64,000 nucleotides of DNA from Cucumis sativus (GCF_000004075.3 NC_026657.2:31838408-31902407); one strand, 5' to 3'; counted from the first letter of the stretch, positions 1 through 12,377 are shown. A program made the numbers and translations. Notes: generated from the sequence alone by a model not told the origin.

Positions 1-232
1 CATTCTTCTATCAAATTCCAATTTTTTTTAATCCATCCCGTACTCATTTCAACTTTGTGGTTAAAAAGGAATTGAGAATGAGAATAGTTCCAAGCACAAC
101 AAATCCATTAAAAGATTTGAGTTTTTTTTTCTGTTTACATTGTACTAATATACAACATTTACAACCTTCTCAAATCCAATTTCAGTGATACAAAATAGTT
201 CCAAGCACAACAAATCGCTTCATCTCCTCCCA

Positions 233-3072
233 TCAGGATGCCCTGAGAGTGTTCTTGGGAGCACTTATCCATGGAGTTCCTGCAATGGCAAACCTCCATA
301 AAGCATTAACATGCTCTGGTAAGGCATACTCGATACCAACACGAGGACCTACAAGTATGCTCTCTGGCTTGGGAGCGTCAAGGAGTTCCAAACCACCTGA
401 AACACATTCATGCATAAATCTCGGCCGAGTTCTTTAATAGGCTTACAGGTAGAAGTAGTACAATGAAGGTTACCGGGAGTGTAAAATGGATGGTTAGACC
501 ACTCTGTTGATAATCCAAGCGCTTGGCCAACCTTTGAAAAAAGTAACACATGAGTCTGGTAAATAGTGATTTCAAGTCTAAAATAACTTTGACTACACAG
601 CCATATCAATCAGTTTCAACCACAATAGATTCTTTTTCTTTTTTTTTTTTCAATATTTCACTGCCAAGAAGAGAAACAAACAAAATCTTATATGAAATCT
701 ACAATAATATGATACCCCTTGGAATTTTTAAGATTGATCAGAGTTAGATTTCTAGAAGCAAGGTTTAGTAGAGATCATATCGTTACCTTCCCGGGACCAG
801 TAAGAAGAACAGGCTTGTCTGTGATCAGACCTCTCCGCTTCTGAATCGTCTCCAACCCTGTTAATTGTCTACATTATTCTAACAATGCAAATATGAAAGC
901 CTAAAGTGAGGAGTTTCTTCCTTCAGAGAATTGCAATGAATATGACCATCCAGTTGAATCTCAATCAAGATCAATGCATTCACAAATAGAAAGAAATGGC
1001 CAAGACATTAAAACAAGTCTTTGTCATTTGAGTAAGATTATTTGGTAACTAAGCATCAAGAAAGCCACGAACACTATGCATTAACATATAAAATAGTGAA
1101 CGTTAAGATTTCCAATTTGTCAAGTACAATTACAAAACCTGCAATTATAAAACTAAAAAATATATCCAAGAGAAGATCTTAGGCCACATTTGATGACTAT
1201 TTTTTGTTGTTTTAGACTTTAAATTTAAGTTTATATATACTACTTCCACCTATGAATTCCTTTGTTTTGTTGTCGAAGATTTAGGAATATTTACAAAACC
1301 CAAACCTTCTGAGAACTAAAAAACAAAAGAAAAAAGCAACTTGTTTTTAGAGTTTGGCTATGACAAAACAATAGGCCTCCAGACCACCAGGGAAAACATC
1401 CAGTAGAGGTTCAACTCATGGGTCAGTTTGTGTAATCTTGAATTAAGAAACTGACCTCTATTTGATAGGTGGTTTAGTTTATTCCAAGCTCCGATTTTCT
1501 AATCTCACAGGTTCCATAGAGCCCACTTGATAGAAAATCACTACTAAACTTACTTTTGTACAAATTTTACAAAATGATAAATCCACAACCTAAAGATAAA
1601 AGATAAATTACACGGGTTTGTATAAACTATTCTTTAATACAATTCAAACACAAATTATACAAATCTAGGCATTAAAAAACTATGTCAAAGATAAGCTCAG
1701 AAGAATTAAGGTACAGTCAAGGCAAGAAAGTTTACCACTGACAGGAGCACAAGCTCTGACTAACACAGCAGCACCAAGTCCAACCTCATCCGCAACAACA
1801 TTCAGCATCATATGGAGACCATAGCAAAGATAAATATACGCATGCCCCCCAGGTCCAAACTACAAAGTCCATACAACTTGTTAATGAAAGCATCTACAAT
1901 AATTGGATTTAGATATCCATCATTCTTCAGTTTCCCATGTCTGATATTTTTAATTTGTTAATTTTTATTATTAACTTTCTATCTTTTAACCGGTCTATCC
2001 ACCCTCCTATCAAATAAGAAGTGGAATAGACCTCTTTCAGATCCTATTGTCTTGATATCAAGGTCATTTTATTGTAGAGAACTTCAGAGAGTCCTAGAGA
2101 AGAGACCTCTTTCAGATCTTATTGTCTCTCTCCATCACTTTCCCTGGAAACTAGAAGTTTTTCAGAGCTGTTGTATTTTTGGAGTGGAGTGTCGTATAAC
2201 TCAAGGCAGTGGAGCACATCTTCTCTATGGACATCGTTTATTAGCATGTCTCAATCCATAAATGAGTTCTAATCTCGTATTTTGTTATTGTTTTGATTTA
2301 TGATGAATTTTGTGGGTATATTTTAGAAATGTAGTTTCATTTCCAACATCCCATCAGCGATCAGTTGAGTTAAAAAGTACTTACAACTGGAGCTGTTCTT
2401 GCTGTGACACCAAACCGACCATGACAAGCAGAATCATTTGGTCTGTAAGCTTCTACCTGTCAAAATCCTTTTGTTTAATGGTCGAATCTCAGAAAGCCAT
2501 TAACTACCTTTTTCACAAATCCAAAATATCATCGCAATATCACCATAAAAAAACCCAACTCCCACTTCTAAATTGTAGAAACATAGACGTTAATGACTTG
2601 GTATTCAAACAGACAAACAAACAACCAGATTGTGGGCATTTCTCTCATTGACTTGACATGCAAACAAACGAACAAACAAACATAACCCCATTCACAATAA
2701 GCTCGTTACAGCCAAAATTAAACGAAAAATCGATACGCCCAGAAGTTACAAATACAAGAAAGAACGAGCAACGAGTACCTCGGTAATCCGAAGAACGACA
2801 TCGTCTCTCCTGATGAGCTTTCCAAGCAAGCGTGGGGCGAGGTCCAAAGCATCAACGAGGAAGAACTCTTTGGGGAGGATGGTGAATCCATCGGAAGAGG
2901 AAGAGGATGATAATTGAGCGATTTGGGTTGGTGGGTCGGTCGCGGGCTTGGATTTGGGGCAATACCTTGTTTTTTTCTTCTTCTTCCTCGCTTGAGGTTC
3001 ACTGCGGAGATCGGTTGAAGAAATGGGGTTTTTGGGGTTGGCAAGTTTCTTGAATCGATGAGTTCTGATCAT
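233..3072 (-). CDS. MAG: DNA-3-methyladenine glycosylase (AAG/MPG family), six exons
   Basis: Base-excision repair enzyme that removes alkylated purines such as 3-methyladenine from DNA. Exons in transcription order: 3072-2779, 2456-2385, 1859-1736, 857-787, 531-474, 396-233. All introns are GT-AG, the phases join, and the product is 260 aa. Residues 1-60 are a basic, low-complexity leader with a lysine run, plausibly a nuclear or organelle targeting region. The catalytic domain starts near [17 protein letters not shown]. The segment [16 protein letters not shown] carries E100, which aligns with the human AAG catalytic glutamate (E125), Y102 (the Y127 equivalent) and H110 (the H136 equivalent). 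[20 protein letters not shown] follows and holds the intercalating-tyrosine region. The C-terminus is [18 protein letters not shown]...SAPKNTLR, typical of plant members. A longer in-frame start exists at 3168, but the leader it adds has no family support. The next gene is divergent, with about 2 kb between them. Confidence 0.93.
2028..2128. repeat. Imperfect 26-bp direct repeat in an intron
   Basis: A 26-bp segment beginning AGACCTCTTTCAGATC occurs at 2028-2053 and again at 2103-2128, a period of 75 bp with one or two mismatches. Both copies lie in the glycosylase intron between exons 2 and 3. This may be a small local duplication. No transposon ends are visible. Confidence 0.6.
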
Positions 3073-3423
3073 TCCGTAGGAGAAGGAGGAAGCGAAAATA
3101 TGAAATGGGGATTGAGGAATGAAGAGAAAGAGCATGTGGAGCTGGTCAGAACTGGAACCATTCGCCAAAACTCTGACCTTGCGCGGCGTTTACTTTCTCG
3201 AACTGTCAATGGGGTTGTACGTGGGTCCAACGATACCAATTTGGGAAAAAAAATTGGAATGTATCATATTGTCGTCCTCTACTTACTCTCTCCTCGCTCT
3301 TTGTTCTCTCGTCGACAACATCCAATCTCCTTTCGTCTCTGCAATGCTTACATATCAACTTTCTCCATCTTTTCTCTGGTTTTCTCACTTTTCAATGATC
3401 CCACGCACTTGACATTTAATTTC

Positions 3424-3894
3424 TCAAGATCGTAGAAGAACTGAAAATGACTCGTCTTGGGCCACGCCCGGTCCCCTTACCTCGTAAAGCATGGGAAGAC
3501 CTTCCACTCGGCCCAACTTTGTGATAGCTTGACTCAACCGAAGAGAAATAGCAGCTTCCAGGCGGTCAAGACTTCCGAAAGAAATTCCAGCCCCTATGTA
3601 GACCCTTGTTTTTCTTCCACTCCTTCGATCAGTGATCGTATTCAAGGCGGATGTCAACGGGATGGGGTATCTCTCCTCTCTCTGATTTTGGGTATCGCTT
3701 CCGAAATACCGGGATTCTCCCATTTGGACGACCCCTACTACAATGTTTAGCAAATGGAGAATGACCCATGCAAACGAGGAAACGAAAATCAAAAGGTACC
3801 CTTGTATAAATTGGCTAACAAAGGACGTAAGCATGTGGATGAATTTCTTATTTGAAGTGGGAGAAAAACTAATTTGTAATTTGGGTACTTTCAC
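3424..3894 (-). other. GC-rich island resembling plant mitochondrial DNA (possible NUMT)
   Basis: About 3440-3760 is close to 50% GC by hand count of two lines (52% and 47%), against roughly 30% in the flanks. The minus strand has an open frame of 156 codons (3894-3424). Its central part is basic and rich in Arg, Gly and Ser (for example TRVYIGAGISFGSLDRLEAA), with no family I recognise. Composition and the style of the ORF resemble plant mitochondrial spacer/ORF sequence, so a nuclear insertion of organellar DNA is my inference. It could instead be a fragment of an unknown gene. Confidence 0.35.
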
Positions 3895-4834
3895 ATCCTT
3901 GTGTGTGTGAGTGCCATATCATTTTTTTTCTTTAATCAAATTTGGTGCATGTGAGTTACAACATTGCTCTTGCTTCTTTGGTTTGAGGTTTTCTTTTTGT
4001 ATAAAGATAGGGTTTTTAATTGACATTCTGGTATTCTTTTCTAAAATTTGTGGTTTTTAATTGTCTGATATTTGTGCGTCCGAGTTAGAATATCACTATC
4101 ACTCCTTTGGTTCGAGGTTTTTTTAGCTTCTCGTTTCCTATTAAATAAAAGAAATGCAAGATTATCAATAGTCAATAGTATGAATTGAATGGAAAGATGT
4201 ACAATAATAAAAGTGAGTGGAGAGCCCAACACAATTGCACGATCAAATTCTTTAGATAAACTTCAATGCAAAAGTACATGATAAAAAAATAAATAAGTAA
4301 ACAAATCATCTTGAGTGGGTCTAATAGCAAAGAGGAAGACATTGTAGAACAAAGTAGTCTGAATTTAGGTTGAGGTAATTCTAAATAATTAGTTTCAAAT
4401 ATAGAAAAGTAGTCTATAAATTCATTACAAATATTGGTCTACCACTGATAAGACTTTGTAATTTTTGTAAAATGGGGTGAAAAACTTCATTATTATTCCT
4501 ATAAATATCACTTATTACAATTACCTTAAAACTTATTTTGTTATTTTTAAAATCACTTTCAAACATCTTTTTAATTTTTTATTATCACAATCAATTTGGA
4601 TGATTTGAGAATTACATCTATCTAAACTCCTCGGAAGTAAATCTTGAATTAATCTCAAATGATTAAACTTGGCAACAATTTAGCCGAACCAACATAGAAA
4701 AAAGAATATAAAATTGAGGGTTACCAACTTTTACTATTTTATTCTCAAACTTTATAATTAAAACTGAAAGAATATTTCCAAAGTAAAGTGAGTAATTAGC
4801 TTAAATGGTACATGAAAGGACCAAATTGTTATTT

Positions 4835-4842
4835 TATAAAAA
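4835..4842 (+). promoter_or_regulatory. TATA box of the Aha1 gene
   Basis: TATAAAAA lies about 270 bp upstream of the start codon. It predicts transcription beginning near 4865-4870. A telo-box-like AAACCCTA follows at about 4893, a motif common in promoters of growth-related plant genes. The assignment is by position and consensus only. Confidence 0.5.
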
Positions 4843-4920
4843 GTTAGGGACCAACAAATTTGTTGAAGTGAATTAATAATTTGTAGTGAATAAAACCCTA
4901 TTGTTTTGGTCCGAGCGACG

Positions 4921-5109
4921 ATGTGCCGCCATAGTTCTAGAGACTTCGACGCCGAGAACCTTCCGGACTCCACAATTTCTTTTTCCCTTTCCCTTTTATT
5001 CCTTCTTCTTCCATTTCTCCATTTCTCCATTTCCCAATCTTCTGGATCTCTCAACATTCTCTCCATTCCATTTTTCCCACCTAATTTTCCTTCTCTCAAC
5101 CTCCGGTGA
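4921..5109 (+). promoter_or_regulatory. Upstream ORF whose stop overlaps the Aha1 start (TGATG)
   Basis: An ATG at 4921 opens a 62-codon frame running without a stop to TGA at 5107-5109. The A of that TGA is the first base of the Aha1 ATG, giving a TGATG overlap. The encoded peptide (Ser, Phe and Leu rich) matches nothing I know, and the region is also a CT-rich 5' leader that would favour open frames. If the mRNA starts near the TATA-predicted site, main-ORF translation needs leaky scanning or reinitiation. Confidence 0.5.
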
Positions 5110-6696
5110 TGGCCAAGTTCGGCGAGGGTGACAAGCGGTGGATCGTCGAAGAACGTCCCGACGGCACCAATGTTCACAACTGGCACTGGGCTGAGACCGA
5201 TTGCCTCGAATGGTCTCGTAATTTCCTCTCTAAGCTTCTCTCTAATCTCCCTCTTCTTGACGGCGAGGGCGGCCTGTTCATCAAGACCAAGAAGGTCGAC
5301 AAGGTTGATGGTGAGGCCTATGTTAATATTCGGAAGGGGAAGATAATTCCTGGTTATGAACTTAGTGTTACTCTCTCTTGGGAAGGAGAGGCTAAGGATT
5401 CCGCCGGCGAAGCTCTGCAGAAGGTTGATGGGCTGGTTGAGATTCCGTATATTTCTGATGAGAATGCCGATGAGGATCCTGAGGTTAGGGTTTCTGTTAA
5501 GGATGAAGGGCCGTTTGGGAAGAGAATGAAGGATGCTATGTTGGCTAAAGGGAAGCCGATTGTGTTGGAGAAGGTGAGGTTGTATGTGCAGAGTATGGCG
5601 AAGGGTGGGCCTGCTAAAGATGATTTGGAGGCTAAAAAGGTGGAGCCGAAGAGTAATCAATCGGCTCCTGCTGCGGCGCCGGCTGCGGCAACTGCTCCTG
5701 CGGCATCAAAGCCAGCAGTGGTTGCAGAGAAGAAGAAAGTTAAGAAAGGGTTCAAGACAATAACTCTGACTGAGAAGTTTAGTTGTAGGGCTAACATCCT
5801 GTTTGAAATTCTCATGGATGACAATAGATGGAAAGGATTCACTCAGAGCAATGCTAAGATAAGCAAGGAAGTCGGTGGAGAGATCAGTATATTTGATGGG
5901 TCTGTCACCGGGAAGAACTTGGAGTTGGAAGAGGGGAAGTTGATTGTGCAACAATGGAGATTTGGAAGCTGGCCTGATGGCATTCATTCCACGGTGAACT
6001 TTTAATTTTGTTCTATTCTTTACTTATCTCCTTCCCATTGCTCTGATATGTAGCATACCTTAGGCAACATTTACCGATAAATTTTGATGCTCTTTCCATT
6101 CGAAGGACTGATTAGTTGGACTGTAACAGTATGTGGATACAACCTATAATCATTTCATTTCTATAACTCGACTCTCCTAGGCTTGGAAACTGTCACAATC
6201 TTACTTAGTAAAATGTAGTTTGTCAGGGATTGAACCAAATCTTTGAAATTGTTGTAGTGAAATTTTATTACTAATGAAACCATATCAGTAACGATGTCTA
6301 CAATTCGGTGGTAGTTTGTGCCAGTATGGATTCGTTTAATAAGTTCTGGTGATTGATCCTTCACATCACATCATCGAATAGCCGAATGAGTGATCAAGGT
6401 AAATTGATTGTGAAAATATTGTACAGGTGAAATTGACATTCGATGAGCCTGAGCCTGGGGTAACCATTGTGAAGTTGGTGCATACCGACGTGCCTGAGGA
6501 GGACAGGTTGGTGTTTCTGATCATTGTGCTGATGGTTGATATCTGTTTACCACTGTGAAGTTGGTGTTTTCTGATCATATCTCATCTTTTGGTTTGAATT
6601 AGATATGGGAACGCAACTGTGGTGGAGAACACGGAGAGAGGCTGGCGGGATCTTATATTCCACAAGATCAGAGCAGTTTTTGGCTTTGGAATATGA
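5109..6696 (+). CDS. Activator of Hsp90 ATPase (Aha1-like co-chaperone), three exons
   Basis: Cytosolic co-chaperone that binds Hsp90 and stimulates its ATPase during client maturation. Exons: 5109-5993, 6427-6506, 6603-6696. They are joined by GT-AG introns and give 352 aa, the usual size for plant Aha1. The N-terminal Aha1_N domain spans about residues 10-160 and includes NVHNWHWAETD at 21-31, the counterpart of the NxNNWHW motif that contacts Hsp90. An Ala/Pro-rich linker follows at about 185-205, then a basic stretch. The C-terminal AHSA1 (SRPBCC fold) domain begins near KTITLTEKFSCRANILFEIL. It includes FDGSVTGKNLEL, KLIVQQWRFGSWPDGIHST and, across exons 2 and 3, VKLTFDEPEPGVTIVKL and TERGWRDLIFHKIRAVFG just before the stop. 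The start at 5109 gives the expected MAKFGEGDKRWIVEERPDG opening. Confidence 0.96.
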
Positions 6697-8089
6697 TTGG
6701 GTACTTACTGTCTTACAAATAGAGTCCAGTCCTTTGGCTTCTGAAGAAGCTTCTCATTTGCATATCATGTTCATGAGTGATAATGATTTGAAATTCTTCA
6801 ATTTACATTATCAGATGATGTAGTTCTCGTAGTGTATTGTCTTCCATCCATATTTGAGAATCAAAATTCATTGTTGGATTATGAGCTTTTGACATATAAT
6901 GAGATACGATTGTCACCCTTTTTTTATCACATTCTGTCTTGTTATCTGTAACTCATGAACCATATGTTAGTCTCATCCACTCTCTTTTAGCCAAACGACT
7001 ACATTTCTCTCTTGTTAATAGCTTTAGTCGATATATGGTTAATACTAGAAGCGTTTGTTTTTCCTTGAAGCTTCAAAGTAGAGACCCAAGTCTACTAAGA
7101 AGAGGTCTTAGGCCTCACATGATAGGTTTATATATTAAACATGCAAAACCCTCACGGATGGAGGATGTTTCGTCTCTTGTTAGAATCCATCTTTTATATA
7201 TGTAAAAGCGTTTTGGTTCTTATTTTACACCGTACTTGAAGATAGACTATTTTTATAGGTTGTACAACTGTATCTTTGATTTCTTAGGAGGTTCTATGTA
7301 GGTTCTCTCGTATGAGCATCACTTATTTTTCCTATTTCTCCGACAGAGGACGAGTTATTTTAAGTCGTATATAATGTTTGTATTCGGAACAACTGCATAA
7401 TTATGTCCTCCAAGAAATGAATCAATTTTTGTCAGAACACAAGCTTTCGTGCTTCATCCATACATTTTCACGGAACAAAGCTTTGTTAAAGCTTTTGTTT
7501 TTGCTACCTCCATTCTAGATCATTGAGACCCATTACTTTGTTCCATGATTTAGAGCGAGGGAAATGGACAAATTTACTTGGTGTAGTATTTGAAATTGCT
7601 CTAATTTATGTTTTTAGTCAATTGAATCAAATTCAGGTTTTATGTAGCATTTTTGAAATTATCTTCATGCTTTTTAGTGTGATTTGGACTATGAGAAGAA
7701 AATTTTATCTCAATAATTTCAAAATTGCGTAGAAAATGTCCTTGACATTATTCTAAATGGTGATTATGAATATTGTTACAATTTAGTGTGATCCAAACTT
7801 TATATAGCTAAAGTTCATTGATAATATTCCTAGAAGATGAAAATGGTTTCGTCCTATGCGTTTTATTGTAACATCCAAATAGTCGAGTTGTTGGATCCAA
7901 AGTCAATTTGGTTTCAAGTCCCTTCAAATTCAAGGGAAGTGCATCCAAACTTTTCATATATGGACTTCACATGAATCCATGTTTCATAGATAACTATCAA
8001 GTATATAACACTATATTTGAATCTTAAAGCTATTCAAATATATATTTGTTAACTTAAATAATTAATTATATTTATACCTCTCTTAACCA
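6697..8089. other. Intergenic, no gene recognised
   Basis: This spacer contains the presumed 3' UTR of the Aha1 gene and AT-rich DNA. Several short open frames show no family resemblance. Confidence 0.6.
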
Positions 8090-8940
8090 TTTTATGATCA
8101 ATTTATCCAAGCTGCCGCCGGGGAAGAACTCTAAACAAGTAAAACATCCCTTTTCTTGTAACACCATCCTATTAGTTTTACGATATTTTTGTGATGGAAA
8201 CCACCAATTATTGCAATTTCTGTAATGAATTCTTGTTTCCCTTGACCTGAATCCTCTCAGATTCTCTTCGCGGTGGCCTTCATGTTTTTCAAATTTCCTC
8301 TGTGAAAAACAGTTCCAAATTTGCCTTTCCCCAAACTGTTCTTCGGGTTGAAACTATCCGTTACTTTCTTTAGTTCTTTGAATCCCATCTTTGGAACTCG
8401 TGGGGCTATGGAGAAATCTTGAAGCTCATATTCTATAACATCGTCAGATGCTTCTTCCGAATCCTTTTTACGTTTCTTCCACGACCCAAAAGCGGAAGAG
8501 TTCAACCCCAAATAACAGAGCAAGTCCACCGATTACGCCAGCCGTATCATACACCTGTCGACGATGGTTATCGGATTCATTGTCGTCGTTGTTGTCGACG
8601 TCTCTCCCGTTGAATTGCCATGATTTTATCCAATTCAGCTGTGTATTTAAATCGAATTTCGAAGCGGAGAGGCCAACATAACCCTCTTCGAGAAGAAAAG
8701 AGAGATTCAGGGGATGAAAAATCACTCCGTTTTTCAACTGGTCTTCTAATCTGGACGATAAAGAAATGAACACCGGAACATCTTTGCCAACGTAAACATC
8801 CGCAGTAGCCGAGAGCGAAAGATTAAGTCCGAATTCCGAGCATGGCTTCTGCAAAAGAGAGTAAACTCCATTCAGATCCGACCCGACATGGTTTCCATCA
8901 AAATCCTCCTGAGTTCGATACTCCCTTCATCTGCATCATC
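8090..8940 (-). pseudogene. Broken L-type lectin receptor kinase relic
   Basis: Reading the minus strand from about 8940, the end of a legume-lectin domain is visible: a degenerate copy of the DIDSNHVGLDLN segment, then SEFGLNLSLSA, VIFHPLNLSFL and IKSWQFNG. A juxtamembrane stretch and most of a kinase N-lobe follow (FGFKEL-like segment, LGKGKFGTVFHRGNL, QGKQEFITEIAIIGG, HHKNIVKLIGWCY). It matches the two intact receptors at 53 and 57 kb. Lesions: a frame change within the membrane segment near 8490, an in-frame TGA at 8257-8259 right after the ATP-lysine region, and a one-base loss creating TAG at 8131-8133. There is no signal peptide, no lectin N-terminal half and no catalytic loop. The glycine-loop GxGxxG is preserved but the catalytic-lysine environment (ATAKRI) is altered. 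I interpret it as a dead, truncated duplicate. Confidence 0.9.
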
Positions 8941-11353
8941 CCCTCTCACAGCCAGCCTTTGAAATGAAATACTCATTCCCATTGATTGGCGAAAGAAATT
9001 TAAATTCATTATTGGAATTGGGCTTAGTTTGGTCCATTTTGAAGCTTTCTGCAGAGGCCCATTAAGTTTCTCTTCATTTGTGTATGATTTTACGATTTTA
9101 TTTACACTTTCATTTTGCATTTTGTTGGTGCCAAGGAACAATCTTTGCACATATTCAATATAAGTTTTTAAAAACACATCTTTAATCTGATTTTATAATA
9201 ACACACCTATTTGCTCTCCACCTGAAAAGGTATCTTACAACATTTTAAATTAGAAAAATAACATTTAAAATTCACATTTTATTTATTTTTTAAAATTATT
9301 TTTTTAAGATTATCTAAAAGATTTTTTTAAGTCACGACTCAAAACTAAAACGTCATATTTTGAATATTTAAAATTAAGTGAGTCTAAACCTAGAGACTAA
9401 AAATGTTTAAACTTATATAAACGTAAATATTTATCAAAACTTAGAGATTCTTTAGGTGTATCAATGGCGAGATATGTGATACTTTATTTAGGTATGTTTG
9501 AAATAACTAGCTTGAAAAATAAATATCTATCACGAAAAATCTATAAATATACTTCTTCAAAATTGTCATAATCTCTATCCAATATACAATACTGGGAAAG
9601 TTTTTATCTTCATGTGATGTTATTGGTGTCATATATCATTTAAAAGCTATAAACTGTTTTTTCTTTAAAAAAGTTGTCAATTTTACTTCTCAAACTTTAT
9701 TCTTTTCTTGATTTATATAACGATAAAAAAAAAAAAAAAACCAGAACAAGAAAATAAAAGATCATTTAAATTTAATTAAAACTACAAATACATATTTAAT
9801 TTTGTCATTTCTCCATAATCTACAAAGAGTCATTGCATCTAAATAAGTCTTAAATGTGTTTGAAAGGTAGGTTTTAGCTACTTTTGAAAAGTCTAAATTA
9901 ATTCATAAGAAACTATTTCAGCTACAAGTTTTAAGAGTAGTTTGATTTTTCTTTTATACATATCAGCATTTTGAATCATTTAAATTTTATTTTATTCCTT
10001 CTTTACTTCTTTTCTTTTTTCCTCTTTCATTTGACATGATTTTTCATTCAATAAGTACTTTCTTTCATTGAATCACACATTTTTCAAATTATATGTAATT
10101 AATATGGTTAGGAAAATAATTTTTGTAGGACAAAATAGTAAAAAATCATAATAAAAACAATTTTTTAAAATTTAAATAAATGAATTAAAATCATTGAATT
10201 CATGCCTTGCTTATTTAAAATAATCCCACCTAAATCCTAACGTGTATATATATATAAAACACCGACTAAAGAGAGAAATATATATATATATAAGAACAAT
10301 AAATGCGAGGAATCCAATAATAGTATGTATTTTTGTGGGAAACGCGTAAACTGCTTTTCCCCTAATTTCCATCGCCTCTGTACGGATCTTCTTTTTTCTT
10401 TTTCTTTTTCTTTGTCTCCACCCACCCTCTTAACCTCAATCTTATAATCATCCCTCAAATTTATCGACCATATTTTAAAAAAATTCTCACTAAATAGGCA
10501 ATTTAAAACCCAAATATATGCATCAAAGTTTGAATTAATAACTACATGCATATCTGGACTCTTCTTCCTCCGATATTCCCAATTCCAAAGACAAGAAATC
10601 CGACTCTTCTTCCTGTAACCTACTGTCACGCAGCATCGTGTGACCGTCCAATCCTAACACGTCAACATGCTTGGACTTAGACGGCAAAGCGACCGCGATG
10701 GATCAAGTCAATCTCAACCCTCAATTACCCAGAAGCACAACAGTCAAATCCAGTACGTACGCGTGGACATCATACATAATACGTACGGAGCGAAATTAGA
10801 TGACTAACTTTTAATTAATTAATTAATGATTGAGCTTAAAGAAAGGAAAGGAAAAGAAAAGAAAAGAAAAGAAAGAAAGTTAAGCAAGTAAGTAAAAGAG
10901 TAATAAATGAAATGTGATTTTAGTTATTTAATGTGTCCCTAAACGGGCATCCGTTAAGAAACGGGAAAAGTACATGGATTTCCATTTCGGATTCTCTTCA
11001 AATTCCAAGGGCTTTTTTGAAATTTTAGTCATTAATTACGCTTTCCGCCACTCCCTTACTTTCTCCCTTTATAATATATACACATATGGAATTTCTTTTT
11101 AATTTCCACCAAAGTTTTGAGTAATTTTACACATTTTGCCACTTCTCTCTCTAATAAATATTTTTGTTTTTTTCTTTCGAATATTTCCAGCTGGATTTAT
11201 AAAAGTCATTAATATGTCCCTTCCATTTAATCTTACATATATATATACACACACACACACCCCCAAACGAATACAGACTTTATTTCATTTGATGTATGCT
11301 TATTTATACCCAAAAAGAAAAATTAAATTAAATACAATTTAAGATAATATAAG

Positions 11354-11356
<3 letters not shown>

Positions 11357-11384
<28 letters not shown>
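11357..11384. repeat. (AG)14 microsatellite
   Basis: Uninterrupted AG dinucleotide run in the spacer, likely length-polymorphic. Confidence 0.95.
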
Positions 11385-12308
11385 GTCTTGATTAGTTTCT
11401 TGTTAGGCTTTTCACTTAATCCGAATTTAATCATTATGTATTTGACTAAACTATATATTTTTATTTAAGTTTTTATCCAAGTTAATGCTATTAAAGACAA
11501 ATAAATTTTGAAGATGGGTTCATACCTTATAATTTATTAATCTAAGTGGTCCCACAGCTCATAATACTTTCAAATATATTGAAATTCAAATTAAGGCTTT
11601 AACTTTCTTTAAAAATAATAAAAGAAAACAAAGAAAAATGAAGGCAAGAAAGCTACATTTTATCCGTATTAAAATTGAATCCACTTCAATTAAGTTAAAG
11701 ACTCTATTACGTTTAAGAAACAAATATATTCGAAAACTATTCTAATTTTTGGTTCTCAAAATTTAAGGAAGGTTTCTAATAATTGGAAAAAGTATGCTAT
11801 ATAAAGGAAGTATACTAAAGTTGATATTGAGATATTTGTAATGTAATGAGTAATTGATATTTGAAAGATGGTTAACCGAAATTGGCGGTGGGGGAATACG
11901 TAGAATTATGGGATAATTTAGGGGTTGGTTTTAGTTTTAGAATTAAATATATTTTTCCTTTCAAAGAAAAGTCTTAAGAGAAGGACACGTGTCTTTGCAG
12001 ATTTCGTGTACAACAAGACTGGATCACTTCACAAATATTCCTCAACGGTGTAACCAATTTGACGGTAGTGGCAAATGTAGTAATTTAACACCATATTATG
12101 GGGGAAATGTTAACAAATATATTTATTTAAGTGAAAATAATAATAATAATAACAATAATGAATTAATTGAATTAATTGAATATTGAGGAATTTCCCTTTC
12201 TCAAATCCGTATGAAACAAACGTCCTCCTCCACTCGATAGACTCAAAAGACTGTTTTTTCAATCGCAGATTTTCACTCTCTCACTCTACAACCCACTTCG
12301 TCATCATC

Positions 12309-12377
12309 CTCTCTCTCTCTCTCTCTAAATACACACTTATTTGGTGGTGGTGGTGTGGTGGTGTTGGTGGTGGTGGT
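12309..12377 (+). promoter_or_regulatory. CT-repeat and GGT-rich leader before the TBR/TBL1-type gene
   Basis: A CT run (about 12309-12326) is followed by a near-perfect GGT/GTGGTG run (12342-12377) that ends about 28 bases before the ATG. CT repeats are common in plant 5' leaders. The GG-run spacing could allow a two-tier RNA G-quadruplex, which is inference. Position makes it likely transcribed. Confidence 0.45.

Larger units (their letters stand above)
3073..5108. other. Divergent intergenic region between glycosylase and Aha1 genes
   Basis: This region should contain the promoters of both divergent genes. Most of it is AT-rich, except for a GC-rich block at about 3440-3760 that is described separately. 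No conserved protein-coding gene was recognised. Close to the Aha1 gene there is a TATA box and an upstream ORF (separate entries). Confidence 0.6.
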
